Assembly (NCBI GenBank): GCA_002900995.3
Contig: CM035305.1
Span: 806,001 to 870,000, forward strand
DNA: 64,000 nucleotides
DNA from: Ganoderma boninense
Taxonomy: Eukaryota > Basidiomycota > Agaricomycetes > Polyporales > Polyporaceae
Reading direction: 5' to 3'
The position numbers were made by a program, and so were the translations under genes. Shown here piece after piece: positions 37,955-50,832 of this stretch. The first letter of the stretch is position 1. The number at the start of each line of letters is the position of its first letter. The notes below the pieces were generated by a model, which had not been told where the DNA came from, searched no databases, and saw only the letters and a program-made list of their open reading frames with translations.

Positions 37955-37984
37955 GGCGGCTATGGGCGGCTATGGGCGGCTATG
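37955..37984 (+). repeat. Three tandem 10-bp repeats in the 5' leader
   Basis: Three exact copies of GGGCGGCTAT lie 53 bp upstream of the start codon at 38038. They probably fall in the 5' UTR or core promoter of the downstream gene. Confidence 0.85.
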
Positions 37985-38037
37985 GTAGCGCGACAGGAGG
38001 AGACGCCTGCATTACACACTTGGTTGGAACCCCCTCC

Positions 38038-39241
38038 ATGCCATACCATCGTCGACGTTCCTACTCTCGAGACCGGTCTGTTTCGCCCTCGAGGGATCGT
38101 TCTCTTTCTCCTGAAAGACGGGTCTCATTGCCAGATGGCGTCTCTGAGATATCGGAGTCCGACTACTTCCTCAAGAGTGACGAGTTCAGGGTGTGGCTCA
38201 AAGAAGAGAAGGGCAAGGTCCGCACGCATATACTCACTCATTTGCACGATGCAGGTCTCTGAAGTTTCAACATACCATTGCCGTCTAGTACTTCGATGAG
38301 CTGTCCAGCGACAGGGCACGAAGGTGAGCGTATATACTATACTGTGGCAACGCTGCTGTTCCCTAACACATGGCACAGATACTTCCGCAAGTTCATGAAG
38401 GTATCGATGGGTCCATGCATACTCCCTCTCCATACGCAATCTCACTCCCTAACGTTTCTGATTCCAACAGGCATGGAACAGAGGAAAGCTCTCAAGTACG
38501 TTCGTCGCGCCACAGTTCCAGCTGCAGCAGCATCTGACCCCTGTGTCTGGACAGAATCCCTCTACTCCGGCGTGGACAAGGCGCAGTCAGCCAGCAGCCA
38601 GACCGCCTACAAGTGGTCCTTCGCGTCCAAGACCTCCCGCGCCGACACCGAGGCCCTCCGCGCTGCGCGCGAGGAGATCGACAGCGCCACTTACGGGCGT
38701 GCGCAGCACTCCGGGCCTTCCCAAGCCTCGTCCGGTGGACGCGTCATGGGCCCCACGATGCCGACCGCGTCCTACCGCACGCTCGCGCGGGAGGCGGAGG
38801 CAGAGAACCGCACGGCGGAACGCGACTATCAGCGGAAGCGGGACAGGAAGGAGGCGAAGGAGCGGATGGAGGACATGGTCGGGCCGAAGGAGATGGGGCG
38901 GGCGGGGCAGCTGAGAGAAGAAGAAGGCGCAGCGCGAGGCGGACAGGGCGTTCAGGGAGAAGGGGGACGACGGCTTCGACGTCGACGACTCGACGCTGAT
39001 GGGCGGCGGGGATAGCTTCCAGGCGCAGTGAGTTGTCCTTTTGGATTTTTCTGGCGGGTGGAGTGTTTTTTGCTGAGTCGGCTGGGGTAGGCTTGCGCGG
39101 CGTGATGCCGCGAGGAAGCGGTTCGACGACAAGAGGGAGGAGAAGATGTACGCTTCGAGGGAGAGGACTGACGCGTTGCGAGCGAAGGACAAGGCGACGA
39201 TGGATATGTTCATGCAGATGGCCAAGGCCAAGTACGGCTGA
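38038..39241 (+). CDS. Conserved RS-rich nuclear-type protein with an apparent frameshift
   Basis: Six exons are supported: 38038-38217, 38289-38323, 38379-38400, 38471-38495, 38555-39027, 39091-39241. Splice phases agree throughout, but the total is one base over a multiple of three. The N terminus is Arg-Ser dipeptide-rich (RRRSYSRDRSVSPSRDRS), as in splicing-associated proteins. Conserved-looking motifs follow: DEFRVWLKEEKGKYFDELSS, ARRYFRKFMKAWNRGKLS and YSGVDKAQSASSQTAYKWSF. The C-terminal part (KKKAQREADRAFREKGDDGF, DDSTLMGGGDSFQAQ, RERTDALRAKDKATMDMFMQ) lies in another frame, reached near 38914 by ignoring one A. A long charged helix is predicted. I recognise a fungal/eukaryotic family of unknown function but cannot name it. 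It may be pseudogenised, or the extra base may be a sequencing error. Corrected length would be about 294 residues. Confidence 0.7.
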
Positions 39242-42200
39242 TGCTTGGTTCGGGTCGCATGCTCGCCGTGTTGCGTTTTTCCTGACGTTGTCTCACCGAT
39301 AGTTTTGCGGCACATTCAAGTCTTTGCTGTCGATGTATGCACAACCGACATCTATCACTCCATTATTCAATGTTTTCATCTCATCTCACGGGCGGCTGAT
39401 ATGTGCAGCATACGGACAATTAAAACAACCTATCAACCTTGCTCAGAGCCCCTGGAAACACCAGCAGTTATCATAGGAGCCAGTGATCTTGGCATGGGGA
39501 GAAAAATTGACTTGCCTTGCTATAATATGTGAGTACTTTGGGATAAGATTTCTGGCAAACGTGTTCACAATCATCCCGGCTAGGAGCAACTGGTAAAGCG
39601 ATTACTGAATATCGGGACGCTGCGATGTGAATAGTCGACGGCTTCCCGCAGACGTGTATACTCAGCTTTTAAAGAAAGCTGCGCAGCTCTGTGTGCAGAG
39701 GCATGGAATTCAGTGCGGGGAGGGGGCTGAATCTCCATAAACTCCAGGCATTGTCAACCGTTGGTGATCCAAAGACCCTGCGAGTTCCGGCTGCACAGTA
39801 CGACCGCCTTCCTCCCGGACAAGATCGGAGGAATACGATCGCGAGGTCTCAGTCACGTATTCCTTTGACATCAACACATTTGATCATCTGTGGATAGGAA
39901 CACCAACCTTTCGTCAAGCAACAGGAAGACATCGTCAGGCACAGACCGGCTCGCAAGGGGCGACCACATCTCAGCTCAAGAGCTGCGCGTTCTAACTTCT
40001 AACAACTGCGCACCACTTCAGTGCCCTGTCCGCCGTGCCGCCGCAGGACTGCGCAACAGCCGAGAAGTGGAGCCTTCTACTTACTCAAGTCCTTGGCCTT
40101 GGCGTACGAAGAGATGTTCATTCGAGCGAACGCTACTTACCTGCGGGGAGTCGGCAGAAGGGCTGCACGCTTCTAGTGCACACAGGTAGCCTCCGAGTCG
40201 CTCTCGGATCTCACTTCGACAGATGCGGCGTCGGTTATAAGCAGATACGAAGGACTTCATTCCGCTGGCCCTGGAGTAGGCCTATTCGATGACTGATGTC
40301 AGAACATGTCGAAGACAAAGATGGGCAGGTAATCTGGTCAAGCTTCCGTTGCGTCTTCGGGTGCTGGCTATGTAGCAGGGTTAGGACAACCTGACGTCGG
40401 GCGGTACTCTAACGGGTCCACGGTGGATCAAAGAACTGTCGTTCTCAAACCTTCGTCTCATCATACATCTTATATTTCCTCCGTCGGACTTGAAGCTCGC
40501 AGCCAGTCCAAAAAGTTCGATGGCCAAAGTCATAGAAGACTGTTTGGTGCATTAAAACCACGAGTGCATTCTTCGATGATGGTTGAATGTCTCTCGTGTA
40601 TTTTAGGCATGTACAACACGCAAGTTACAATGCAGCATCAAGGTATGAAGTATCAGGTTTCCCTGCACAGAGAGATCATAATCCAGCAGCCCAACCTGCC
40701 GAGACACCTCTCACATCCACGCTCTATCCTCTGGATCGAGGTATTCGGGCTGCGAACGTTTCGGGTTCAGAGCAATGTCTTTGCGGTTAGAACTGCAGTT
40801 GTACTAACCTCCACTTGAGACGCTCCTAACGCTGGACGGCCAGAACCAAAGAACCGGGTTCGTGACTTCGTGACGGGTTGGGAGGCAGTTGGGCCTGCAG
40901 TCGACCATGCGGTGTTCTCCGAATCAAGGACATGTCTCTAGCACATTGGACATATATCGTGTCAGATACGGCCCCCACGATCCAAGTCGTTAGCCATACC
41001 TGAGAGAATGGCGTCGTGTTGGGGGCACGAGCTGCTTTGTGCTTCTTTGGGGAGGGGGAAATGGAGAATTTGCCATTCGCCCAGGCCGAGTTGTCGGCAT
41101 CGAGCATATAGTCCTCCGTTTCCTGAGGAAGATCGGCTCGGACCACGGAGATAGGAAGAAATGCGCGGGGGACGTACGAATTCGGCCACAGCATCCTTCC
41201 TGATCAGGACATCTTCAATGGTGAAGTCCACCTTCATGATCGACGGAGGCGTCAGAAAGCGGACAGCGGTCAAGTTCGACAAAATTCACCAGCGTGCTGC
41301 ACTCGGACTGAGGAGCCGATGGAACGATCGCGTTGCGCTTCTGCTGCAGACAAGCTCTCAATTAGCCACCGATCGTCGACGGCGTCGGCGATGCGAACCA
41401 CCACCACCGCAACGGGGGTGGCGGTGTAGATCGACAAGCGAGTGTATTCACCGATTTCAATGCAGCGCCCAATGCCGACACTCTGCTCCTCAACGACGGC
41501 CGAAGAAGGCCCTTATCATTGCTCGAAGCGTCCTGGTTGAACATCTGCCCGCGGCCCCATGAGAGATTGTGTGAGGCCGACGTCGCGGACTGTGGGGGAA
41601 AGAGCACGCACCATGAATGCGAGCGTCGCACTTCGGATAATAGGAAGGTTGAGGTTCGGCTCAACGGGGGCTCGGTTGGATAGCTGCAGGCCATTGCGCC
41701 CACTGATATACAGACAGGGTATCCAGAGAAGGCGGCCCGGTGCCTTGCACCTGCTCCTGGCTGGTCGAGTGCTGTCGGCGGAGGGAGTAGAGCGGTGGTG
41801 GACTGAAACATACAATCGCGACGTCTGGATGGCCGAAGGCCTGTGGTCCGCATGCCGCAGAACCACAGACTCGCTGGGAAGGGCATGTCGGCCCACTGCG
41901 ACCGGCCTCTCACCGGCGATGTGGCCTTGTTTGCTCCATAAATATGTCAGGGAGAATCTCGTGGAGATCTCGCTGTTGGGCCTTTGTAAGGCATGTGCGA
42001 GGGCTATCGAACGAGCTTCGACCCATTCCGTGGCCTTGGGCGGATAAACTAGCCCTGTTCCATTCAGTCAGACGGAAGGACGCTGTCGCGAAGGTACCCC
42101 ATGACTGAGCCAATCCATTCGGGCGGAGGGCTCTTCTGGCCGAGCCATTGAACACCAGCACAGCGGCAGAGATACAGGCCGGCGGCTTACATGCGCATAG

Positions 42201-43170
42201 TCCCCGAGCCCTTTGTTAAAATATAAGCAAGAACAATCTCATGACAGTTAGATATACCGAGTGTGGGTATAAAAGCCCTGTTCTGGTGCACATCGTCATC
42301 AGCGACCACCCGCCGCGTCTGTTTTACGTTTGTGAAACAGACGGTGCTGTACGTCCGCTGTGATTTCTGTGCTCGACCGTACCCACATTCGACGACCTAA
42401 CTCGGCGACGGATACATGGCAAGGTGAGTGAAGAGGGTCAAAAGTCAGCGCCCTGCAATGGCTTGCGGGTGTCCAGTACGAACAAGGTTCGATTACCAAC
42501 GCATCCGCGATACTGTCGACAACCCCCAATCAAGGTTGGACGACCCTCGAACACAATCTCGCGAGCTCACTCTATATCGTGCCGAGTCGAACTCAACGTA
42601 TCCGTCGGACGATGACACAACGTTCCAGCCATGTCGGAGCTCATGTGGAAGGTAGGTGTCATGGTAGCGGCACCGGGGATACAGTGGAAAAAGTGCTCGG
42701 CATACCAGGTCGACGATTGGGAATGGAAGCTCACTGGTATACACTTCTGCTGGAAATTTGGAGAAAACCATTCAGGCCAGCGGGAAAAGTTCGGTGTGTC
42801 ATGTAGCTGGATGAACTATGAACCTAGATAGGAATGAAGGTATGATAAACACATCGCGACAGCCCGAACACTCACTCAAGTTAATTCCAGGGGCTCAAGT
42901 CGGGTGGATTAAGCATTCACGTAAACAACTTTTGCTGTATCGGCACCAAAAAGTGACGAAATTACACACGTAGAGGCACGGTTCGCACCCTGTGTCGCCC
43001 GAGACCACCGGAAGCTTGGAAGCAAGAAAGCAAGGGTGACAAAACAACTACGATACACGACAGGCTTCCATCATAATATTCGTCAGCTTTTTACACCGGC
43101 TTTATAATCGTGACGCACCGGATACACTACAGCCGATGATGAGGTTCCCCCAGGCAAAAAAGCCGACCGT
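39242..43170. other. Long interval without a recognised gene
   Basis: About 3.9 kb between the RS-rich gene and RVB2. Minus-strand open frames between 40.8 and 42.2 kb are the longest, but they show no recognised domain, no coherent splice pattern and mixed composition. Decayed coding sequence is possible. A (CCACCACCG)-type stretch occurs at about 41396-41425. No tRNA, rRNA or intact transposon features were found. Confidence 0.45.
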
Positions 43171-45015
<1,845 letters not shown>

Positions 45016-45162
45016 GGTGGGGTTGGAAGAGGATGAAAGACGCGCGTAGTGGGAGGCGCCGAACGAGCATTCTCTTTTGCACCGTGACCGCGAGTCTACG
45101 CTGTTCTGCCCATCTCGCTGACCAGCTCGACGGCGGCGGCAGCGACGAGCAGCTGCTCCTCC
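45016..45162. promoter_or_regulatory. Shared divergent promoter, RVB2 / mitochondrial uL2
   Basis: Start codons of two divergent housekeeping genes are separated by 147 bp, so both core promoters and leaders fit in this space. No TATA box was seen, as is common for housekeeping promoters. Confidence 0.65.
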
Positions 45163-46450
45163 ATGTTTTCTTCGGCACGATGCCTCCTCCGCTCTGCCTT
45201 CTCTTCCATTAACGTTGGCAGCACGTCCTCTCTAGCTGCTGCCTCGTCTCCCTCGTCACTGGCTTCCTCGTCATCAAATGTCCTTCCTCATGTCCTGAAG
45301 GGTGCACGTCGGTACGCTACGGAGTCTACAATATCCCAGCGGTCGCCATCAGAGGTCAACGCTGCCCTCGCACGCACGTCCGTCCTCTACAAAACCTACA
45401 AGCCCGTCACCCCCGGCATCCGTCATCTCAAACGACCGCTCGCCCCCCACCTCTACCAGGGCCGGCCCCTCCGCGAACTCACCGTTCCCCTCCGCAAACG
45501 CGGCGGCCGCAACCACCATGGCCACATAACCGTCCGCTTCATCGGCGGGGGGCACAAGCAGCGCATCCGCATCATCGACTTCATGCGCACCGAGCCCGGC
45601 CCGTGCGACGTCGTGCGCATCGAGTACGACCCCGGCCGCTCCGCACACATCGCCCTCATCAAGAACCGCAACGCGGGCCTCCCCGGGGGCAAGGTGTGGA
45701 GTTACATTCTCGCTCCAGACAACCTGCGCGCGGGCGACGTCGTCGAGTCCTTCCGGCAGGGCATCCCCGACGGGCTCGTGCCCGGGTTTGTCGACTCGAA
45801 GGAGCTGCGTGGCAAGGCGCTCGAGAAGGAGGACACAGACCAAGTCCAGTCGCAGACGGCGTCGACGGCGTCGCTCGCGCTGGGTGTCCTCCGTGCGATC
45901 ACGATCAAGCCGGGCAACGTCGTCCCGATGCGCCTCATTCCCCCTGGCACCATCATCCACAACGTTGCGCTGAACCCGCAAGGACGTGCGGTGCTGGTCC
46001 GCTCGGCGGGGACGTTCGGCCAGGTCATCGCGCATGAGGACTCGGGCAAGTACTCGCACGTCCGCCTGCAGAGCGGTGAGGTCCGCAAGGTCCTCCAGGA
46101 CTGCGTTGCGACGATTGGCAAGGTCAGCAACCCGCTGTGGAAGAACCGCAACTTGGGCAAGGCTGGGCGGAACCGCTGGCTTGGACGCCGGCCTCGTGTC
46201 CGTGGTATGGCCATGAACAGGTGCGCACATATCCCCTGAGTTAAAGCCTTGGCTCAATTCTGCGCGTAGGTGTGACCACCCTCACGGAGGAGGTCGTGGA
46301 AAGTCCAAGGGTAACAAGCAGCCACGTTCTGTTTGGGGTTGGGTCGCGAAGGGTGTCCGCACGCGTAAGCCTGGACCGAAGGGCCCCAAGAACAGCAACA
46401 AGATGGTCATCCGCGAGCGCCCTCGTGGCAAGGAGAAGCGTGGTCTGTAG
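45163..46450 (+). CDS. Mitochondrial ribosomal protein uL2m
   Basis: Two exons (45163-46220, 46270-46450) close to 412 residues. The N-terminal 50 residues are rich in Ser, Ala and Arg with almost no acidic residues ([20 protein letters not shown]), a good mitochondrial presequence, with RRYATES near a likely cleavage site. The bacterial L2 core is clear: [56 protein letters not shown], and the C-terminal [50 protein letters not shown]. The HPHGGG segment contains the His implicated in peptidyl-transferase function in L2. An insertion around [18 protein letters not shown] is lineage-specific. The intron splits the conserved [10 protein letters not shown] motif. It belongs to the large subunit of the mitochondrial ribosome. 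Confidence 0.95.
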
Positions 46451-46669
46451 ATGGGGAGAGGTAGAGTCTCTTCATTTGGGCACGCTATTGCGAGTAGCAT
46501 TCCATCATACACCTCGATACATAATACACCTTATAGTACTGCCCTCCTCTCTTCGTGCTTGTGCGCCGCGTACGAAGGATCCCTGCTTCCAGATTGGCGC
46601 ATTGAATGCGAAAACGAGAGGGTATCTCACCAGAGTAGCGAATCTCGGAAGCCCTGACCGCGAAGATCA

Positions 46670-46960
46670 TCATCCCTCCAGCTCTTCCTCGTCTTCATCC
46701 TCATCCTCTTCGCCCTTCTCAGGAATGTTTGCCTCTTTGCCTTCTTCTCGCTTTCCTACCGCGTCTCTCCAAGCGGTAAGCTGCTCTCCCAAAGCACCTT
46801 TTGCCTCCAAGACCGCCGTCCTCAAGCCCAGGTAATAAGCTTGTTGGCTTGCGGGGTTCTCGGCCACTGGGTATTGAAGAGCCATCTTAGAGGTGAGGTT
46901 TGGTGGTGCTGCAGTGCCTGACGGAGGATTCAGGCTATATGTGATGGAGATTTCGGGCAT
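46670..46960 (-). CDS. GON7: Small acidic protein resembling KEOPS subunit Gon7
   Basis: A single exon encodes 96 residues. It starts MPEISITYSLNPPSGTA, contains a helical segment QQAYYLGLRTAVLEAKGALG, then EQLTAWRDAVGKREEGKEA, and ends in an acidic tail EKGEEDEDEDEEELEG. The size, the YLG.LR helix followed by a second helix, and the acidic end match the fungal Gon7 subunit of the EKC/KEOPS complex, which makes the t6A modification of tRNAs and affects telomeres. This assignment is from remembered pattern similarity to the yeast protein, which is poorly conserved; a structure or profile search would decide. It is convergent with the uL2m gene. Confidence 0.6.
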   Translation of the reverse strand: MPEISITYSLNPPSGTAAPPNLTSKMALQYPVAENPASQQAYYLGLRTAVLEAKGALGEQLTAWRDAVGKREEGKEANIPEKGEEDEDEDEEELEG

Positions 46961-47406
46961 CGTAAAGGCGAGTGAATGGTCGCAAGCACTGGTAGAAGAG
47001 GGGGATAGGGATAGACTTGAGCTTGAATAGTCTGGTCGTTATCTGTAGACGGGAGACGGCCCGGCGATGGCCGAGCCGACGAAAAAGACGTCAAAATACA
47101 CGCTCTTCACCGCACCGTCCAGGATCATAACCGGCCATGCATCGCTCATCGCTCTTTACTCCTTGTCTCCTTCCCCCATCTCCTCTCACCCTCCATGCCG
47201 GTTTTTGTGCGCTAGCAACCAAGGGTCCCTGCCTCATACCCTTGGTTGCTCCCTCTCGCGGCTCCCCACCACCTATAGACCATAGACAATACCCCCCATA
47301 GACCTCTTATAGCCTTCTCCGGCCTTAGCAAGTCTCCCGAGCATTTTCATCTAGACAACACTACAGCGACAACGCACGCATAGAGCTAATTGCTTAGAAG
47401 ATAGAC

Positions 47407-48594
47407 ATGGCGACAGGTCACCCAACCCCGCCCACGTCCTCCCTTCCGCCTCTACGCCGTCTCACGACGTCCACTCTCGCACAGATAACGGCAGCCATTG
47501 GCAATCTCCATGCGCTGTACCGTCCGACAGCACTCATAGCCCTCCCGCAGCCAAAAGCGCTCCCAAAGCATCCCGTGCACGACACCTCCGTTCCCGATTC
47601 CGGTTATGCCTCCGCGGAAGGCGAGGAAGATTCGGACGACGAATGTGACGACGATGGGGACACGTTCGACATCGACGTCCTCCGGTCGGACTCCTTCGAG
47701 CGCGAGTTCGCTATCCGCTGGCTTACAGGCTTCACCGCGCGCTCCGATTCGTGGGTGCACGCGCCGGGCTGCTCGGAGGACGAATCGGACGCACGCGCGG
47801 CTCTCGTGGACGCAGCAGCCTCACTGCTTGGCTCGTTTTCAGGAGAGGATGAAGAAGAGGCGGTTACCCGGATGTTCACTTTCCCGACAAGCTCTGGGAG
47901 GTCCAGGGTCGGGGCTGTCCATGTCGAGCTGAACGACGCTGCACTCCTCACCGACGACCACACCTCCGTTGGGCTCCAGAGCTGGGGTAGTGCCATACGG
48001 CTCGCAGAACGGATGTGTTTAGATCCGAGTGCGTTCGGCCTCGCTAGCGGCCAACGTATCCTGGAGCTCGGTGCGGGTACCGGCCTGCTGAGCATCGCGG
48101 CAGCAAAGCTGCTCGCACATCCATCTTCCGCTGGTGCTCAGGTCGTCGCAACAGACTACCACCCGCACGTTCTCGACAATCTGCGGGCCAACGTCTCGAC
48201 GAACTTCCCCTCTTCCCTGTCGCCGCACTCGCTCGTGGAGGTCCTGGCGCTCGACTGGCAGAATCCCGTTTTCCAGGGCGCGCTTGCGGAAAAGTTCGAG
48301 CTCATCCTCGCCGCAGACGTCGTGTACCACCCGGACCACGCTCGTTGGATCAAGGCGTGCGTTGAGCATTTGCTCAAGCCGGACGGGCTCTTCTGGCTCA
48401 TCATTCCTCTCCGCCCCACGGGCAGACACGAGGGCATGAGCGACACGGTCGACGCCATCTTCCCGCATGGCCCGAGTGGGAAAAGCGATACGCAGGAGTT
48501 GGTCATTCTGGGCATGGAGGAGATGAGGAAGCAGGACGGAGTGGGCCGCGCCGACGAAGGCGGGTACAAGCTCTACAAGATCGGATGGGCGTAG
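47407..48594 (+). CDS. Class I SAM-dependent methyltransferase, family 16 (protein Lys type)
   Basis: An intronless gene of 395 residues, unusual in this window. The N-terminal part carries an acidic patch (EGEEDSDDECDDDGDTFDID). The methyltransferase fold begins with a conserved GLQSWGSAIRLAERM segment. Motif I is ILELGAGTGLLSIAAA, the SAM-ribose acid is in VVATDYHPHVLDNL, and the post-II segment is FELILAADVVYHPDHARW. The W-G-S-A motif before motif I and the D-V-V-Y motif are characteristic of the METTL21/EFM group that methylates Lys on translation factors and chaperones. The particular substrate cannot be predicted. The start ATG follows a GACATGG context. Confidence 0.85.
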   Translation: MATGHPTPPTSSLPPLRRLTTSTLAQITAAIGNLHALYRPTALIALPQPKALPKHPVHDTSVPDSGYASAEGEEDSDDECDDDGDTFDIDVLRSDSFEREFAIRWLTGFTARSDSWVHAPGCSEDESDARAALVDAAASLLGSFSGEDEEEAVTRMFTFPTSSGRSRVGAVHVELNDAALLTDDHTSVGLQSWGSAIRLAERMCLDPSAFGLASGQRILELGAGTGLLSIAAAKLLAHPSSAGAQVVATDYHPHVLDNLRANVSTNFPSSLSPHSLVEVLALDWQNPVFQGALAEKFELILAADVVYHPDHARWIKACVEHLLKPDGLFWLIIPLRPTGRHEGMSDTVDAIFPHGPSGKSDTQELVILGMEEMRKQDGVGRADEGGYKLYKIGWA

Positions 48595-48819
48595 TGCTCG
48601 CTGGGAGCTTGTCCACACATATATCCCGCCGGCACTTTCTTGGGTATTCATGACCATGATGCATAGACAATAATGGGATCTCCAATGCGTGGCGTATAAT
48701 TACATGGCTTGCGTACAATGCTATAATACCATAAACAATCGTGCAGTGGGTTGTGTTCTAGTCGTCTACATGCTTGCAAAATTCCTCCTTCAAGATTCAG
48801 AATACGACGCTCCCAATGT

Positions 48820-50441
48820 TCATCGACCCTGACTGAGGCCGCACAAGACGTATGCGACGTCCATCAGGTCCGAGTCGTCGTCCGGCCCGCCCTGGATCCG
48901 TGGGACGGCCATTGGCCCGTCGACGCCCAGCTTCTTCTTCCCCCTCGCCCTGCCCAAAACTTCTCGCTGAAGTTGGACGGTCACGGTCCTGTCGCTGTCC
49001 CCGTCCTCCGCCTCGTCGTTCTCCTCCTGGTCCAAGTGGTGCAGCTCGCCCAGACTGAAACTGCTCGACGGCGTCACAGGAGGCTCCGACGGCGCCCCCT
49101 CGGTGTCCGTGTCCCCGCCGCCATACAAGTCGTAGTCCGCAACGGGTATGTCCTCCTCCTCGTCCTCCTCCTTCCGCTGGATAGGGGTACGGGTCCGAGT
49201 ACAGGGAGGGAGCGGCGGGAGGGAGTCGACACGGCGCCGGTGCCTGCTCTTGCCCTCCCTCGACCGCGAGCTCTTCTTCTCTCTCTCCTCCCGCCTCGCC
49301 CTCGCAGGCCTGTCCGCGTCCCGCCCGTCCAGCCAGTTCCACTCCCACCCCCTCAGGTCGACGCCGACGCTCTCCCGCGCGCACGCGTACTCGAGCGTGA
49401 TCCGCCGCCGCCCGCCGCCGCCGTACCGTACGATGTCGCGCTCCGCCTCCGAGGAGTGCGGGGGGAGCGGCTCGTCGGGCGCGATGGGCGAGGACGGCAT
49501 GTTCTCCCAGAGGGCCCGCTCCCTCGTGTTTTCTGTTTCGGTGTCCCCACAGGCGTTCTCGTCTGTCCCCTTCCCGGTTGCTGCGGTGGCGACGGAGGGT
49601 GCCGGCTTCAGGTCTGGGGTCACCGGCCGCACAGGCGACGACGAAGACGGGACGAGAGCCTGGGGCGGGGTGCGAGGGAGGAGCGCAGGCCGCTCGGCAC
49701 GCGCCGCGACGTCGTCGAGGGAGAGGTGGCGAGAGGGCTTGCGGCGGATGTGGCGCACAGGTGGGTGCTTCGCGTCGTTTTCGTGCTCGCGCTCGCGCTT
49801 GCGGCTCAGGGCGGACATGGCTGACGTGGACGAGTCGCTGGAAAGCGTGCGTGTACGGGTGCGGGCGCGGGCGGTGTGTATCGTGTTCCCAGACGCGTCG
49901 GAGAAAGGTGAGGATGGTGGGAGGAGCGATGTAGGAGACGGCTGCGAGTCCGAGGGTGAGGGCGAGAACGAGAGAGACGCTGATGCTGACACCGACAGCG
50001 CTGGTTGCGAGCCTGGAGGTGCCTGCAGGGCATGGCGAGATATACGGCGGTCTGTCTGGCGTTTGTTCTGGAACCAGACCGTCACGGAGCGGATGTCACT
50101 GCACGACGCGATGGAAAATGCGGTCAGCATGCGGCGGAGCGCGCGGTGGGAACGGCGGAGGCGTGGCGGAGGTGAAAGGGCGGACGCGGTACTCACATGT
50201 GTGCCTCACGCGCGACCGCCTCGCGCTGCTCACGCGTGGGGTGCGACGCCTGGCCGTAGAGGTGCTCGAGCATCATGAGCTGCGCGCTCGTGAAGCGTTT
50301 GCGCGTCCGCTTGACGGTGTCCCCGGCAGGAGCGTCAACGGAGATGAGGGAGTTGGCGCTGGAGCTCGCGAGAGAGTCGTCGGAGGCCACGCTAGAGACG
50401 GAGGACGTCCTGGAGAGCGAGTTGGCAGCGAACGAGAACAT
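48820..50441 (-). CDS. Homeodomain transcription factor
   Basis: Two exons (50441-50197, 50098-48820) close to 507 residues. The homeodomain starts near residue 45 (KRTRKRFTSAQLMMLEHLYG), continues QASHPTREQREAVAREAHID and, across the intron, gives IRSVTVWFQNKRQTDRR with the invariant recognition-helix WFQNKR. The N terminus is Ser-rich. The long C-terminal region is disordered, with Ser/Pro-rich, basic (RKREREHEND, REGKSRHRRR) and acidic parts, and ends DLMDVAYVLCGLSQGR. The homeodomain resembles the non-mating-type homeobox regulators of mushroom development. Whether this is an orthologue of a studied fruiting gene cannot be determined here. It lacks the three-residue TALE loop insertion as far as can be seen. 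Confidence 0.9.
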
Positions 50442-50832
50442 CGCGGGGAGGAGCGGCGGATGGGATGTGGCCTGGAGAGTAAGGGGAAGGGCGGGAAGGG
50501 TTACGACGCGTCGGATATTTATCAAACACACACCGTTCGGCGCCGTGCATCAACGCACGCAGTACACAACGCGGTCGCGTCCATCACGTGTTCGCGTCTG
50601 GTCACGGCTGCACGTGACAGACGCGGTTTGTTGACTGTGCGGCAATCCGTTCTCGCTTCTAGTCTTTCGCGGAGAATGGTGCCCTGTTTTCGATCTGTCT
50701 CGAGAATTCGATGGTGCCCTGCAGACGTTGAGAATGGCGTAGGGTGCGAGGCTGATATTGCTACAGAAGAATCTTTTGAGCTATCTTACAGGAGATTTAC
50801 CGGCGCTCAGTACGTAACGACTCCTTGGCCGC

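Noticed and set aside
40826..42161. Several minus-strand frames that could be a decayed multi-exon gene
   Set aside because: No catalytic or family motif could be recognised and no consistent splice chain was found.
42480..42500. A B-box-like GGTTCGATTACC
   Set aside because: No A-box or acceptor-stem pairing upstream.
45349..46257. A 302-codon minus-strand open frame
   Set aside because: It is antisense to the conserved mitochondrial uL2 gene and has no recognisable domain.
48751..50278. Two long plus-strand open frames (about 357 and 376 codons) overlapping the homeodomain gene
   Set aside because: They are antisense to a clear homeodomain protein, consist of Arg/Pro/Leu-rich low-complexity sequence typical of GC-rich shadow frames, and have no domain.
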